DNA of 64,000 bases from Ridgeia piscesae. Taxonomy: Eukaryota; Annelida; Polychaeta; Sabellida; Siboglinidae. The notes beneath the pieces were generated by a model. The model was given only the letters and a program-made list of their open reading frames with translations, was not told the origin of the DNA and did not search any database. The stretch lies in contig JAODUO010000060.1 in NCBI GenBank assembly GCA_025642075.2, positions 388,501 through 452,500 of the forward strand, in the 5' to 3' direction. This document shows positions 43,720 to 54,394 of the stretch, piece by piece. How positions within the stretch are numbered: the stretch's first letter is position 1; each line of letters begins with the position of its first letter. A program made the translations under genes and the position numbers.

Positions 43720-45828
43720 ATCCATGTCCTCTTTACAGAAATAGCTCAAATTCAACCAATTAACAGTCACCCTTTTCATGATTGTTGCATACTAATGAGC
43801 ATCAAGTGCCGCTCTGCGTATGCTGATTAGGCGAGCGCAACCACGCATGCGCATTTCTTCAACTAGCATCAAAACAAACACGCCATTTTCCGAGCTGGCA
43901 GACGCCGATACGCTATTGTCGAGGTTAGAAGTTGTTTAAATCGATTGTTTATACAACTTAGCGATGTCGGGTGAATTAATACGCATGTTAAATGGCCCAA
44001 TCGACAAAGAGCGTGCGTTAGCGCGGTTGTGGGGTGAATACGATCTGGCGAAAGACGCTGAAAGTGACACTGACAGCGATTCGACAGGTGGCGATGGCGC
44101 CCCTTTCCCGGGGTATACCTTTCCCGGTACATGGAGCTGTCATGGAGGAATGTTCACATTGCTGCCACATAGCATAACAATGACACTATACATTTCATAT
44201 CTTTGTAATGCTTTGTAAGTAAATAAAAAATCTTGTCTTATCTCATAGTGTTATCAAAATGCTAGTGTAGAGCGTGTACGGCTATTTTCAAGTTTTATTC
44301 CATGTACACTGTGAAATTATTTTACCAGTTGCAGCAGCAGCTATCTTGTACCTCTAATGTGCAGTTATACCATAACATGTATGGTATGTGAGTCGAATGT
44401 GAATGTTTAACCATGCAATTGGTATGGATATACTTTTTATGACTGTTTGTCTGACTGAAACACTAATAATCACCAGCAGTAAGTCTCGGCTCGATGGAAC
44501 AAGGTGAAAAGGTGACTAAGGCAAATTAACAGCCTTTTTACCTGCATCGAATGTGTTACATGTTAATTTGTTTGTATAATGTTTATTCTGCTAAGGTGTA
44601 GTTGTATTATAACACAGACAGTTTGTGCCTAATAGAAATGTCATACAGTAAGTATTATGTGAACAAAACAAATTCACAACCGAAACAGCTGTTCTTAATG
44701 TGTCGTTTTGCGAAACTTTGATATTTTAGTTTTGCTGTAGCAGCTTTTTTTCTACTCTGCAGTTATTCCATTACAACCATGTTGTATGCCAAGTGTTTAT
44801 GTTGCATGATCATTGTGTGTGTTTACACAGTTGTTTTCTCGATGTTATGCTTTACTGTGAACAATGTGTTATTACTACCATAACTTTGCTAATTTTCACG
44901 ACTACATATATTCACTTACACAATGTAATTACAACATAAAATACATGATGTGCCAAATATCACTGTCCTACATGCCTTATGCCACACAGAAGGAGTTTGC
45001 GAATCCCCTTTCCAATAATGTAAAAAACGCAAATCCAAATTGTCCTACTTATCACTGGTTTGGTTATATATACATATATATTATATATATTATACATATA
45101 TATTACATATATGTAATATATATACATATATATTATTAATATGTATATTTAATGTTTGTATTGTAATTGAATATATATTTATTACATATAATATATAATA
45201 TATATATATATATGTAATTAAATACTATTATATAAGCTATATATATATAAGTAATATATATAATAAATATATATGTAATATATATGTATATATATATGTG
45301 TTTTATTTTTAAAATATATATATAATATTTATTAATATTACAATTGTTACTTATCAATTTATTTTTAATAATGAATATTTCCTTGTAAAATATTGACACA
45401 TTATGCAGATAAGCAATTAACATGTTTCTGCTCGTATTAAAGTATATGAAGTGCCATCAGCTGTTATTGAGTAAAATCTAAAATACGTATTTCATGTAAT
45501 TTATTATTTCCTGGTAATATAAAATAATTACAATTTCATAACCATGTGCTCTTTCTTCCCAAAAATTGTGTTCTGACCCCACGGTTTTACGACATGAAGA
45601 TGGTGGCGCCACCTGGCGGAGTTCAATGTGTCAGTAGTGACTCGTCGAAGAAAGCGCGTTATTTACTGACACATTTTGATCGATTTCAGGCATTAATTAT
45701 TATTTTTGATCACGTGACAAGTGCATACGCGTAGTACAGGTGTAGTAGATACAGCATGCGAAGTTTGGTCATCGTAGGTGATCATTTTGATGGTTTTTTC
45801 GAGGTGCGGGCCTAAACTGCAAAAGTAC
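43720..45828. other. 2-kb unrelated segment interrupting the left-arm repeats
   Basis: AT-rich sequence without counterpart in the right arm. It holds a small plus-strand open frame (43,964-44,218), an AT microsatellite (45,066-45,335) and a YY1-like GATGGTGGCGCC word at 45,600. No terminal inverted repeats or target-site duplication could be established by eye. Confidence 0.55.
43964..44218 (+). CDS. Hypothetical 84-residue acidic protein or first exon
   Basis: Starts MSGELIRMLNGPIDKERALA, continues with a charged helix-like stretch, an acidic run (AESDTDSDSTGGDG, about 32-45) and then PFPGYTFPGTW. It is preceded by a GC-moderate segment and followed by AATAAAAAA about 5 bases after the stop (44,222). 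The acidic Ser/Asp-rich N-terminus recalls domesticated or active DNA-transposase first exons (piggyBac-like), but no catalytic region is visible, so this is only a suggestion. It could be a real small gene, a transposon exon, or chance. Confidence 0.3.
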   Translation: MSGELIRMLNGPIDKERALARLWGEYDLAKDAESDTDSDSTGGDGAPFPGYTFPGTWSCHGGMFTLLPHSITMTLYISYLCNAL

Positions 45829-46633
45829 CGAATTTCATTGGTCTGTATTCTTTTTTGTGTGTCTTGAACTGTCTTCTGTGTACTTCGCCATGTCCCCGAC
45901 CCATTAAGTAAATCTGCCTTGACATTTGAATGGAATATTCTCAGTTTTGTGTTAATTTTGATTTGTTTTGCTCTCCAAATTGTTCTCAACATGATGAATG
46001 CAACTCTTGCTTTCTGTATCCTTGCTTCGACGTCTTCTTCTGTGCCTCCATTGTTGTTGATTGTACTGCTCAGGTATGTGAACGAGTCTGTCTCTTCCAG
46101 TGGCTCTCCGTTCATTGTAATGGGGTTGTTGTTCTTTGTGTTGGCTTTCATAATCCTTGTCTTGTTTTGTTGATGTTGATCCTAGCTGTGTTGAATTATG
46201 TTTAGCAGCTCTGTTTTTTCTGCATCCGTTGATGGCCGTGGACGAGGAGAGCGAGGTCATCCGCAAAGTCCTGGTCCTCCAACTGGTTCCAAGGTGGCAA
46301 CTGGATACCATTTCTTCTGTTTCTGTAGTATTTTTGATGATCCACACTATGACAAGGAAGAATAAGAATGGTGACAGAAGATATTCTTCCTTCACTCCTG
46401 TCTTCACCATGAAAGAGTCTGTAAGTTGTCATGTATGAATTACCCTGCATGCCATATCTTCACAAGTATTTCTTATCAGATATATACATTTATCTGGTAT
46501 CCCGTAGTGCTGTAGAAGCTTCCACAGCGTATCAAATGCCTTCTCGTAGTCTACAATGTGTATGTACAGGGACGACTCTGTTGAAGACCTTTCCATACAT
46601 ATATACTGCTGTGTATTGTTGAGTACCAATCAT
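45829..46633 (-). mobile_element. LINE fragment B (RT)
   Basis: Minus-strand RT pieces in two or three frames: DYEKAFDTLWKLLQHYGIPDK near 46,540, MVKTGVKEEYLLSPFLFFL near 46,400, DFADDLALLVHGHQRM near 46,250, then NNNPITMNGEPLEETDSFTYL near 46,100. Frameshifts separate them. It is the first copy to the right of the 2-kb inserted segment. Confidence 0.85.
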
Positions 46634-46996
46634 TCACACACCCACACCCACACCCACACCCACACCCACACCCACACCCACACCCACACCCACACCCACA
46701 CCCACACCCACACCCACACCCACACCACACCACACCCACACCACACCCACCACACCCACACCCACACCCACACACCACACCCACACCCACACCCACACCC
46801 ACACCCACAACCACAACCACACCCACACCCAAACCACACCCACACCCACACCCACGCGCAAGCACGCGAGCACGCACGCGCGCACGCACGCGCGCACGCA
46901 CGCGCGCGCACACACACAACACACACACACGCACGCACACACGCACGCACGCACACACACACACAACACACACACACACACAACACACACACACAC
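46634..46996. repeat. (CCCACA)n / (CACG)n / (CA)n compound microsatellite
   Basis: A hexanucleotide CCCACA run passes into CGCA-rich and then CA-rich sequence. Long open frames here on both strands are low-complexity artefacts. It ends the unit carrying LINE fragment B. Confidence 0.95.
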
Positions 46997-47331
46997 ATTA
47001 TACCAAGGAAATTAATATATCGTATTTATAAGCTTAGCTTTTCATTTATTGATTTTATTATGCAATTCCGAAATAAACATATATAATGTTTAATCACCGT
47101 AATCAACATAGTGACCTAATAATTAGAACAAGACGAGGCTTAATTATAGTTGTGGAATAGAGTTCCGTGTTAAACTCAAATTTACAAGAGTGGAATTACT
47201 GCGATTGTTTTTGTTTGTAAACTTTTTGCTATTTGTTAATTAATATTAATATAAAGTTCACGTTTACGTTAGCCGCACAAATAGAACAATAAACTACACA
47301 TGTAAACGTCTGCTAAGTGCGACCAAAAGTG

Positions 47332-47429
47332 CGCCCGATGTGGGGCTCGAACCCACGACCCTGGGATTGCTTCGAGCCTTGGAGGTTAGCTGTAAGAGTC
47401 CCATGCTCTACCGACTGAGCTAACCAGGC
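47332..47429 (-). tRNA. tRNA-Lys(CTT), intron-containing, copy 2
   Basis: Identical in sequence to copy 1 over all 98 bases, with the 25-base intron at 47,368-47,392. The transcript is followed by CACTTTTGG, a four-T Pol III terminator starting four bases after the discriminator. It sits in the first complete ~1.9-kb tandem unit, about 390 bp downstream (in tRNA sense) of the 3' end of a LINE fragment. Confidence 0.9.
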
Positions 47430-47814
47430 TGACAAAGATGCGTTCTCTGTCTCACAACCCACACGTGTCACAATGACAGCAGAGAGCAATACACACCATT
47501 AATTACTAAGATAGGGTCTGATTTGAAAGGTAGACTTAGGCGCGGCAGGGTTGGTCAGGTAATGCTTTCGTGGCTGACACGAAGATGAATGAATTCCGGT
47601 TGATACACACTCACTACGAAGTGTAATTAAGCCATTATCCTGAATCTAAGTCTAACAGTTGCAGCCGTAGTGTCCCGTACCCGGGGTTGCGCTGTTTGAT
47701 ATTATTATAAATTAGTTCGTTATTGTTGCATAAGTGATTCTAATTACGTTCTGCTTTTTTAATATTTACTCAGTGGTCTGAGTAAAATACCCTGCCTTGT
47801 TCTAAAAAAAAATA

Positions 47815-48628
47815 TATATAAATTTCATTGGTCTGTATTCTTCTTTGTGTGTCTTGAACTGTCTTCTGTGTACTTCGCCATGTCTCCGACTCATTAAGTA
47901 AAACTGCCTTGACATTTGAAATGAATATTCTCAGTCTTGTGTTAATTTTGATTTGTTTTGCTCTCCAAATTGTTCTCAACATGATGAATGCAACTCTTGC
48001 TTTCTGTGTCCTTGCTTTGACGTCTTCTTCTGTGCCTCCATTGTTGCTGATTGTACTGCCCAGGTATGTGAACGAGTCTGTCTCTTCCAGTGGCTCTCCG
48101 TTCATTGTAATGGGGTTGTTGTTCTTTGTGTTGGCTTTCATAATCCTTGTCTTGCTTCTGTTGATGTTGACTCCTAGCTGTGTTGACATTATGTTTAGCA
48201 GCTCTGTTTTTTCTGCATCCGTTGATGGCCGTGGACGAGGAGAGCGAGGTCATCCGCAAAGTCCTGGTCCTCCAACTGGTTCCAAGGTGGCCACTGGATA
48301 CCATTTCTTCTGTTTCTGTAGTATTTTTGATGATCCACACTATGACAAGGAAGAATAAGAATGGTGACAGAAGATATTCTTCCTTCACTCCTGTCTTCAC
48401 CATGAAAGAGTCTGTAAGTTGTCATGTATGAATTACCCTGCATGCCATATCTTCACAAGTATTTCTTATCAGATATATACATTTATCTGGTATCCCGTAG
48501 TGCTGTAGAAGCTTCCACAGCGTATCAAATGCCTTCTCGTAGTCTACAATGTGTATGTACAGGGACGACTCTGTTGAAGACCTTTCCATACATATATACT
48601 GCTGTGTATTGTTGAGTACCAATCATTC
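47815..48628 (-). mobile_element. LINE fragment C (RT)
   Basis: Near-identical to fragment B: YEKAFDTLWKLL, LLSPFLF, FADDLALL and EPLEETDSFTYLGS blocks in order on the minus strand. It ends at the same deletion junction just before the AATGAAATTT word. Part of tandem unit 1. Confidence 0.85.
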
Positions 48629-48629
48629 A

Positions 48630-48872
48630 CACACCCACACCCACACCCACACCCACACCCACACCCACACCCACACCCACACCCACACCCACACCCACAC
48701 CCACACCCACACCCACACCCACACCACACACCACACCACACCCAAACCACACCACACCCACCCACACGCACACACCCACGCAGCGCACACGCACACACAC
48801 CCCGCACACACACAAACCACACACACGCACGCACACCACCACCACACACACACCACACACACCACACACACA

Positions 48873-48902
<30 letters not shown>
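48630..48902. repeat. (CCCACA)n / (CA)n compound microsatellite
   Basis: Same type and position as 46,634-46,996, but about 90 bp shorter. Confidence 0.95.
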
Positions 48903-48903
<1 letters not shown>

Positions 48904-49237
48904 TTATACCAAGGAAATTAATATATCGTATTTATAAGCTTAGCTTTTCATTTATTGATTTTATTATGCAATTCCGAAATAAACATATATAATGTTTAAT
49001 CACCGTAATCAACATAGTGACCTAATAATTAGAACAAGACGAGGCTTAATTATAGTTGTGGAATAGAGTTCCGTGTTAAACTCAAATTTACAAGAGTGGA
49101 ATTACTGCGATTGTTTTTGTTTGTAAACTTTTTGCTATTTGTTAATTAATATTAATATAAAGTTCACGTTTAAGTTAGCCGCACAAATAGAACAATAAAC
49201 TACACATGTAAACGTCTGCTAAGTGCGACCAAAAGTG

Positions 49238-49335
49238 CGCCCGATGTGGGGCTCGAACCCACGACCCTGGGATTGCTTCGAGCCTTGGAGGTTAGCTGTA
49301 AGAGTCCCATGCTCTACCGACTGAGCTAACCAGGC
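49238..49335 (-). tRNA. tRNA-Lys(CTT), intron-containing, copy 3
   Basis: 98 bases, same cloverleaf, anticodon CTT and 25-base intron (49,274-49,298), with the same TTTT terminator. It is 1,906 bases from copy 2, which equals the tandem-unit length. Flanks are near-identical to copy 2, so this is a recent tandem duplicate. Confidence 0.9.
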
Positions 49336-49720
49336 TGACAAAGATGCGTTCTCTGTCTCACAACCAACACGTGTCACAATGACTGCAGAGCGCAATACAC
49401 ACCATTAATTACTAAGATAGGGTCTGATTTGAAAGGTAGACTTAGGCGCGGCAGGGTTGGTCAGGTAATGCTTTCGTGGCTGACACGAAGATGAATGAAT
49501 TCCGGTTGATACACACTCACTACGAAGTGTAATTAAGCCATTATCCTGAATCTAAGTCTAACAGTTGCAGCCGTAGTGTCCCGTACCCGGGGTTGCGCTG
49601 TTTGATATTATTATAAATTAGTTCGTTATTGTTGCATAAGTGATTCTAATTACGTTCTGCTTTTTTAATATTTACTCAGTGGTCTGAGTAAAATACCCTG
49701 CCTTGTTCTAAAAAAAAATA

Positions 49721-50534
49721 TATATAAATTTCATTGGTCTGTATTCTTCTTTGTGTGTCTTGAACTGTCTTCTGTGTACTTCGCCATGTCTCCGACTCAT
49801 TAAGTAAAACTGCCTTGACATTTGAAATGAATATTCTCAGTCTTGTGTTAATTTTGATTTGTTTTGCTCTCCAAATTGTTCTCAACATGATGAATGCAAC
49901 TCTTGCTTTCTGTGTCCTTGCTTTGACGTCTTCTTCTGTGCCTCCATTGTTGCTGATTGTACTGCCCAGGTATGTGAACGAGTCTGTCTCTTCCAGTGGC
50001 TCTCCGTTCATTGTAATGGGGTTGTTGTTCTTTGTGTTGGCTTTCATAATCCTTGTCTTGCTTCTGTTGATGTTGACTCCTAGCTGTGTTGACATTATGT
50101 TTAGCAGCTCTGTTTTTTCTGCATCCGTTGATGGCCGTGGACGAGGAGAGCGAGGTCATCCGCAAAGTCCTGGTCCTCCAACTGGTTCCAAGGTGGCCAC
50201 TGGATACCATTTCTTCTGTTTGTGTAGTATTTTTGATGATCCACACTATGACAAGGAAGAATAAGAATGGTGACAGAAGATATTCTTCCTTCACTCCTGT
50301 CTTCACCATGAAAGAGTCTGTAAGTTGTCATGTATGAATTACCCTGCATGCCATATCTTCACAAGTATTTCTTATCAGATATATACATTTATCTGGTATC
50401 ACGTAGTGATGTAGAAGCTTCCACAGCGTATCAAATGCCTTCTCGTAGTCTACAAAGTGTATGTACAGGGATGACTCTGTTGAGGACCTTTCCACACATA
50501 TATACTGATGTGTATTGTTGAGTACCAATCATTC
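49721..50534 (-). mobile_element. LINE fragment D (RT)
   Basis: Nearly the same as fragment C, including matching frameshifts and the same 3' deletion, with only scattered substitutions. Part of tandem unit 2. The near-identity of C and D points to a recent duplication rather than two retrotransposition events. Confidence 0.85.
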
Positions 50535-50633
50535 ACACACCCACACCACACACGCACACACGCACACACGCACACACGCACACACGCACACACGCACACA
50601 CACACACACGCACACACACACACACAACACAAC

Positions 50634-50696
<63 letters not shown>
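50530..50696. repeat. (CACACG)n / (CA)n compound microsatellite
   Basis: Equivalent position in tandem unit 2; mostly CA with CACACG hexamers. Confidence 0.95.
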
Positions 50697-50698
<2 letters not shown>

Positions 50699-51030
50699 TA
50701 TACCAAGGAAATTAATATATCGTATTTATAAGCTTAGCTTTTCATTTATTGATTTTATTATGCAATTCCGAAATAAACATATATAATGTTTAATCACCGT
50801 AATCAACATAGTGCCCTAATCATTAGGACAGGACTAGGCTTAATTATGTTGTGGAATAGAGTTCCGTGTTAAACTCCAATTTACAAGAGTGGAATTACTG
50901 CGATTGTTTTTGTTTGTAAAAATTTTGCTATTTGTTAATTAATATTAATATAAAGTTCACGTTTAAGTTAGCCGCACAAATAGAACAATAAACTGCACAT
51001 GTAAACGTCTGCTAAGTGCGACCAAAAGTG

Positions 51031-51127
51031 CGCCCGATGTGGGGCTCGAACCCACGACCCTGGGATTGCTTCGAGCCTTGGAGGTTAGCTGTAAGAGTCC
51101 CATGCTCTACCGCTGAGCTAACCAGGC
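51031..51127 (-). tRNA. tRNA-Lys(CTT), intron-containing, copy 4 with a D-loop base deletion
   Basis: 97 bases: the D-loop AGTCGG has lost its T (AGCGG), which also damages the A box. The anticodon arm, intron (51,067-51,091), T arm, acceptor and TTTT terminator are unchanged. The A-box/D-loop change may reduce transcription or folding, so this copy could be a pseudogene. Confidence 0.8.
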
Positions 51128-51520
51128 TGACAAAGATGCTTTCTCTGTCTCACAACCCACACGTGTCACAATGACAGCAGAGCGCAATACACACCATTAG
51201 TTACTAAGATAGGGTCTGATTTGAAAGGTAGACTTAGGCGCGGCAGGGTTGGTCAGGTAATGCTTTCGTGGCTGACACGAAGATGAAGAATTCCGGTTTA
51301 TACACACTCACTACAAAGTGTAATTAAGCCATTATCCTGAATCTAAGTCTAACATGTGCAGCCGTAGTGTCCCGTCCCCGGGGTTGCGCTGGTCGATATT
51401 ATTATAAATTAGTTCGTTATTGTTGTATAAGTGATTCTAATTACGTTCTGCTTTTTTGATATTTACTCAGTGGTCTGAGGAAAAAATACCTTGCCTTTTT
51501 CTTAAAAAAATTAATATAAA

Positions 51521-52340
51521 TTTCATTGGTCTGTATTCTTCTTTGTGTGTCTTGAACTGTCTTCTGTGTACTTCGCCATGTCTCCGACTCATTAAGTAAA
51601 ACTGCCTTGACATTTGAATTGAATATTCTCAGTCTTGTGTTAATTTTGATTTGTTTTGCTCTCCAAATTGTTCTCAACATGATGAATGCAACTCTTGCTT
51701 TCTGTATCCTTGCTTTGACGTCTTCTTCTGTGCCTCCATTGTTGTTGATTGTACTGCACAAGTATGTGAACGAGTCTGTCTCTTCCAGTGGCTCTCCATT
51801 CATTGTAATGGGGTTGTTGTTCTTTGTGTTGGCTTTCATAATCCTTGTCTTGCTTCTGTTGATGTTGAGTCCTAGCTGTGTTGACATTATGTTTAGCAGC
51901 TCTGTTTTTTCTGCATCCGTTGATGGCCGTGGACGAGGAGAGCGAGGTCATCCGCAAAGTCCTGGTCCTCCAACTGGTTCCAAGGTGGCCACTGGATACC
52001 ATTTCTTCTGTTTCTGTAGTATTTTTGATGATCCACACTATGACAAGGAAGAATAAGAATGGTGATAGTAGATATTCTTGCTTCACTCCTGTCTTCACCA
52101 TGAAAGAGTCTGTAAGTTGTCATGTATGAATTACCCTGCATAACATATCTTCACAAGTATTTCTTATCAGATATATACATTTATCTGGTATCCCGTAGTG
52201 CTGTAGAAGCTTCCACAGCGTATCTCTGTCGAGACTATCAAATGCCTTCTCGCAGTCTACAAAGTTTATGTACAGGGATGACTCTGTTGAGGACCTTTCC
52301 AGACATATATACTGATGTGCATTGTTGAGTTCCAATCATT
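51521..52340 (-). mobile_element. LINE fragment E (RT)
   Basis: As fragments C and D, but it retains the SLDRD codons (about 52,225) missing from B-D, so its RT reads YxxAFDSLDRDTLWKLL as in the right-arm copy. This makes it the least altered left-arm copy and places it nearest the palindrome centre. Confidence 0.85.
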
Positions 52341-52518
52341 CACACACCCACACCCACACCCACGCCCACGCCCACACCCACACCCACGCCCACGCCCACA
52401 CCCACACCCACACCCACAAAACCACAGCCACACGCACGCACACGCACACCCACACCCGCACCCACACCCGCACCCACACGCGCACACGCGCACACACGCA
52501 CACACGCACACACGCACA
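52340..52518. repeat. (CCCACA)n / (CACGCA)n microsatellite
   Basis: Equivalent position in tandem unit 3, directly left of the central inverted repeat. Confidence 0.95.
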
Positions 52519-52526
52519 CTCAAACT

Positions 52527-52915
52527 GTGACGATAGTTCCTTTTTCATTTATTACCTTTGACAATATCAGATTCAATAGGTCGGAGGTAGCGCCGTCTAC
52601 CGTATACACTCATACGATCACACGTCGCTATCAGAATCGCCGCCAGGTGGCACCAGTGGTCACTGCATCATTTCGGCTGCCCCTTTTGTCCAATCCTCAT
52701 CTGGCTCCGTGTTCTAACATCCTTTTCCCCACCTCCGAGGAGGGTGGTCGGCCTCCGGTCATGTGATATATTTTTGGGTGATTTCAGACACGCTGCTCAT
52801 TTTCCATGCCATGTTTTGGAAGCGAATATGTCATTATGTTAGGATTCCTACTAGTCGTATATATTGAGGTGGGTATTTGCACTGTTCCCACGGCTGACGC
52901 AGTAGCGACTGGCGA
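52527..52915. repeat. Central inverted repeat, left arm
   Basis: About 389 bp that reappears in reverse complement at 53,442-53,830 with moderate divergence (for example GGTCGGAGGTAGCGCCGTCT against AGACGGCGCTACCTCCGACC). Nothing coding is recognised in it. It may be the palindrome core or the terminal repeat of a fold-back element. Confidence 0.8.
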
Positions 52916-53119
52916 AGTCAACTGCTATTATTTTATAGTTCGACGCCACTTATTTCCATGGTGTACGGCGACGATCAGTCAGTGGTGCGGTTGCGTAGCG
53001 CAACGATCCCTGGCTGGCGATGATGGAATGGACTACTAGAACGCGCTACTGGTTGCACTACCACGTGACCAGATTAGCAAAGACCAGCTAATAAAAAGGC
53101 AGCCAAAATCGTCAAGTTC

Positions 53120-53400
53120 AAACCTCTCCGTGACTACATAACGTCAGTTTTCAAGCAGTAACACTGGCTTCCAGTCAAATGCCAAATCAAGTACGAGATC
53201 ATTATCGATTTGTTCAGGTGTCTGAGCTGGAACCGAAAGGTACCGCATCTGGCAAATCTGCCAGAGACAATGTCCGGCATGCCCACGTTCATCTGACAAC
53301 ATTTGCTCAACGTTCCACGAACTGGCTAGTGCTAGTGACCGGTCACTTCGTGTGATTGAACCGCGTGCATGGAATGTATTGTCCTTTCCTAGCAAGTGCA
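53120..53400 (+). mobile_element. Decayed LINE C-terminal fragment in the palindrome centre
   Basis: Reads HWLPVKCQIKYEIII and, after frameshifts, a RSLRVIEPRAWNVL-like block. These match the conserved end of CR1/Jockey-type reverse transcriptase proteins (the LHWLP...AFSVAAPxLWNSLP pattern). It is a different family from the LINE in the arms. Short and broken. Confidence 0.6.
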
Positions 53401-53441
53401 GCGGAAGCCTGTCGGCGCTTAGTCTCGCTAATAGCAGGTGA

Positions 53442-53830
53442 TTTCGCCAGTCGCTACTGCGTCAGCCGTGGGAACAGTGCAAATACCCGCCTCAATAAAT
53501 ACGACTGGTAGGAATCCAAATATAATGACATATTCGCTTTCAAAACATGGCACGTAAAACGAGCAGCGCGTGTCTGAAATCACCCAAAATTATATCACAT
53601 GACCGGAGGCCGACCACACTACTCGTAGGTGAGAAAGGGGATGTTAGAACACGGAGCCAGATGAGGATTGGACAAAACGGGCTGCCGAAGTGACGCAGTG
53701 ACCAGTGGTGCCATCTGGCGGCGATTCTGACAGCTATGTGTGATCGTATACGTGTATACGGTAGACGGCGCTACCTCCGACCTATTGAATTGTGATATTC
53801 CCAAAGGTAATAAATGAAAAAGGAACTATC
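53442..53830. repeat. Central inverted repeat, right arm
   Basis: Reverse-complement partner of 52,527-52,915. Substitutions and small indels separate the arms, so the duplication is not brand new or the arms have not been gene-converted. Confidence 0.8.
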
Positions 53831-53859
53831 GTCACATTTTGAGTCACAGTCACAGTTTG

Positions 53860-54392
53860 AGTGTGCGTGTGCGCGTGCGCGTGTGCGCGTGTGCGCGTGT
53901 GCGCGTGTGCGCGTGTGCGCGTGTGCGCGTGTGCGCGTGTGCGCGTGTGCGCGTGTGCGCGTGTGCGCGTGTGCGCGTGTGCGCGTGTGCGCGTGTGCGC
54001 GTGTGCGCGTGTGGGCGTGTGGGCGTGTGGGCGTGTGTGCGGTGTGCGTGTGTGCGTGTGTGCGTGTGTGCGTGTGTGCGTGCGTGCGTGCGTGCGTGCG
54101 CGCGTGTGCGCGTGTGCGCGTGTGCGCGTGTGCGCGTGTGCGCGTGTGTGCGTGCGTGTGTGTGTGCGTGCGTGTGTGTGTGTGTGCGTGCGTGTGTGCG
54201 TGCGTGCGTGTGTGCGTGCGTGTGTGCGTGCGTTTGTGCGAGGGTGTGTGCGAGCGTGTGTGTGCGCGTGTGTGGGTGTGGGTGTAGGTGTAGGTGTGGG
54301 TGTGGGTGTGGGTGTGGGTGTGGGTGTGGGTGTGGGTGTGGTTTTGTGGGTGTGGGTGTGGGTGTGGGTGTGGGTGTGGGTGTGGGTGTGTG
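53860..54392. repeat. (GTGCGC)n / (GTGGGT)n compound microsatellite
   Basis: Mirror partner of 52,340-52,518 in the right arm, expanded to over 500 bp: GTGCGC hexamers, then GTGC/GT mixtures, then GTGGGT hexamers. Alternating purine-pyrimidine GTGCGC is a Z-DNA-prone sequence. Frames up to 221 codons here are artefacts. Confidence 0.95.
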
Positions 54393-54394
54393 TT

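Larger units (their letters stand above)
46997..48902 (-). repeat. Tandem unit 1 (tRNA-Lys + LINE), 1,906 bp
   Basis: Runs from the ATTATACCAAGGAAATTAAT word to its next occurrence. In plus order: AT-rich spacer, tRNA-Lys copy 2, ~390-bp linker, LINE fragment C, and a CCCACA/CACA microsatellite. It is nearly identical to unit 2 outside the microsatellite. Confidence 0.85.
48903..50696 (-). repeat. Tandem unit 2 (tRNA-Lys + LINE), 1,794 bp
   Basis: Same order as unit 1, with tRNA-Lys copy 3 and LINE fragment D. The ~110-bp length difference comes mainly from the microsatellite (50,530-50,696 here). Confidence 0.85.
50697..52526 (-). repeat. Tandem unit 3 (tRNA-Lys + LINE), about 1,830 bp
   Basis: Same order, with tRNA-Lys copy 4 and LINE fragment E, ending in a CCCACA/CGCACA microsatellite (52,340-52,518) that abuts the central inverted repeat. 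It is more diverged from units 1 and 2 than they are from each other. Confidence 0.85.
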
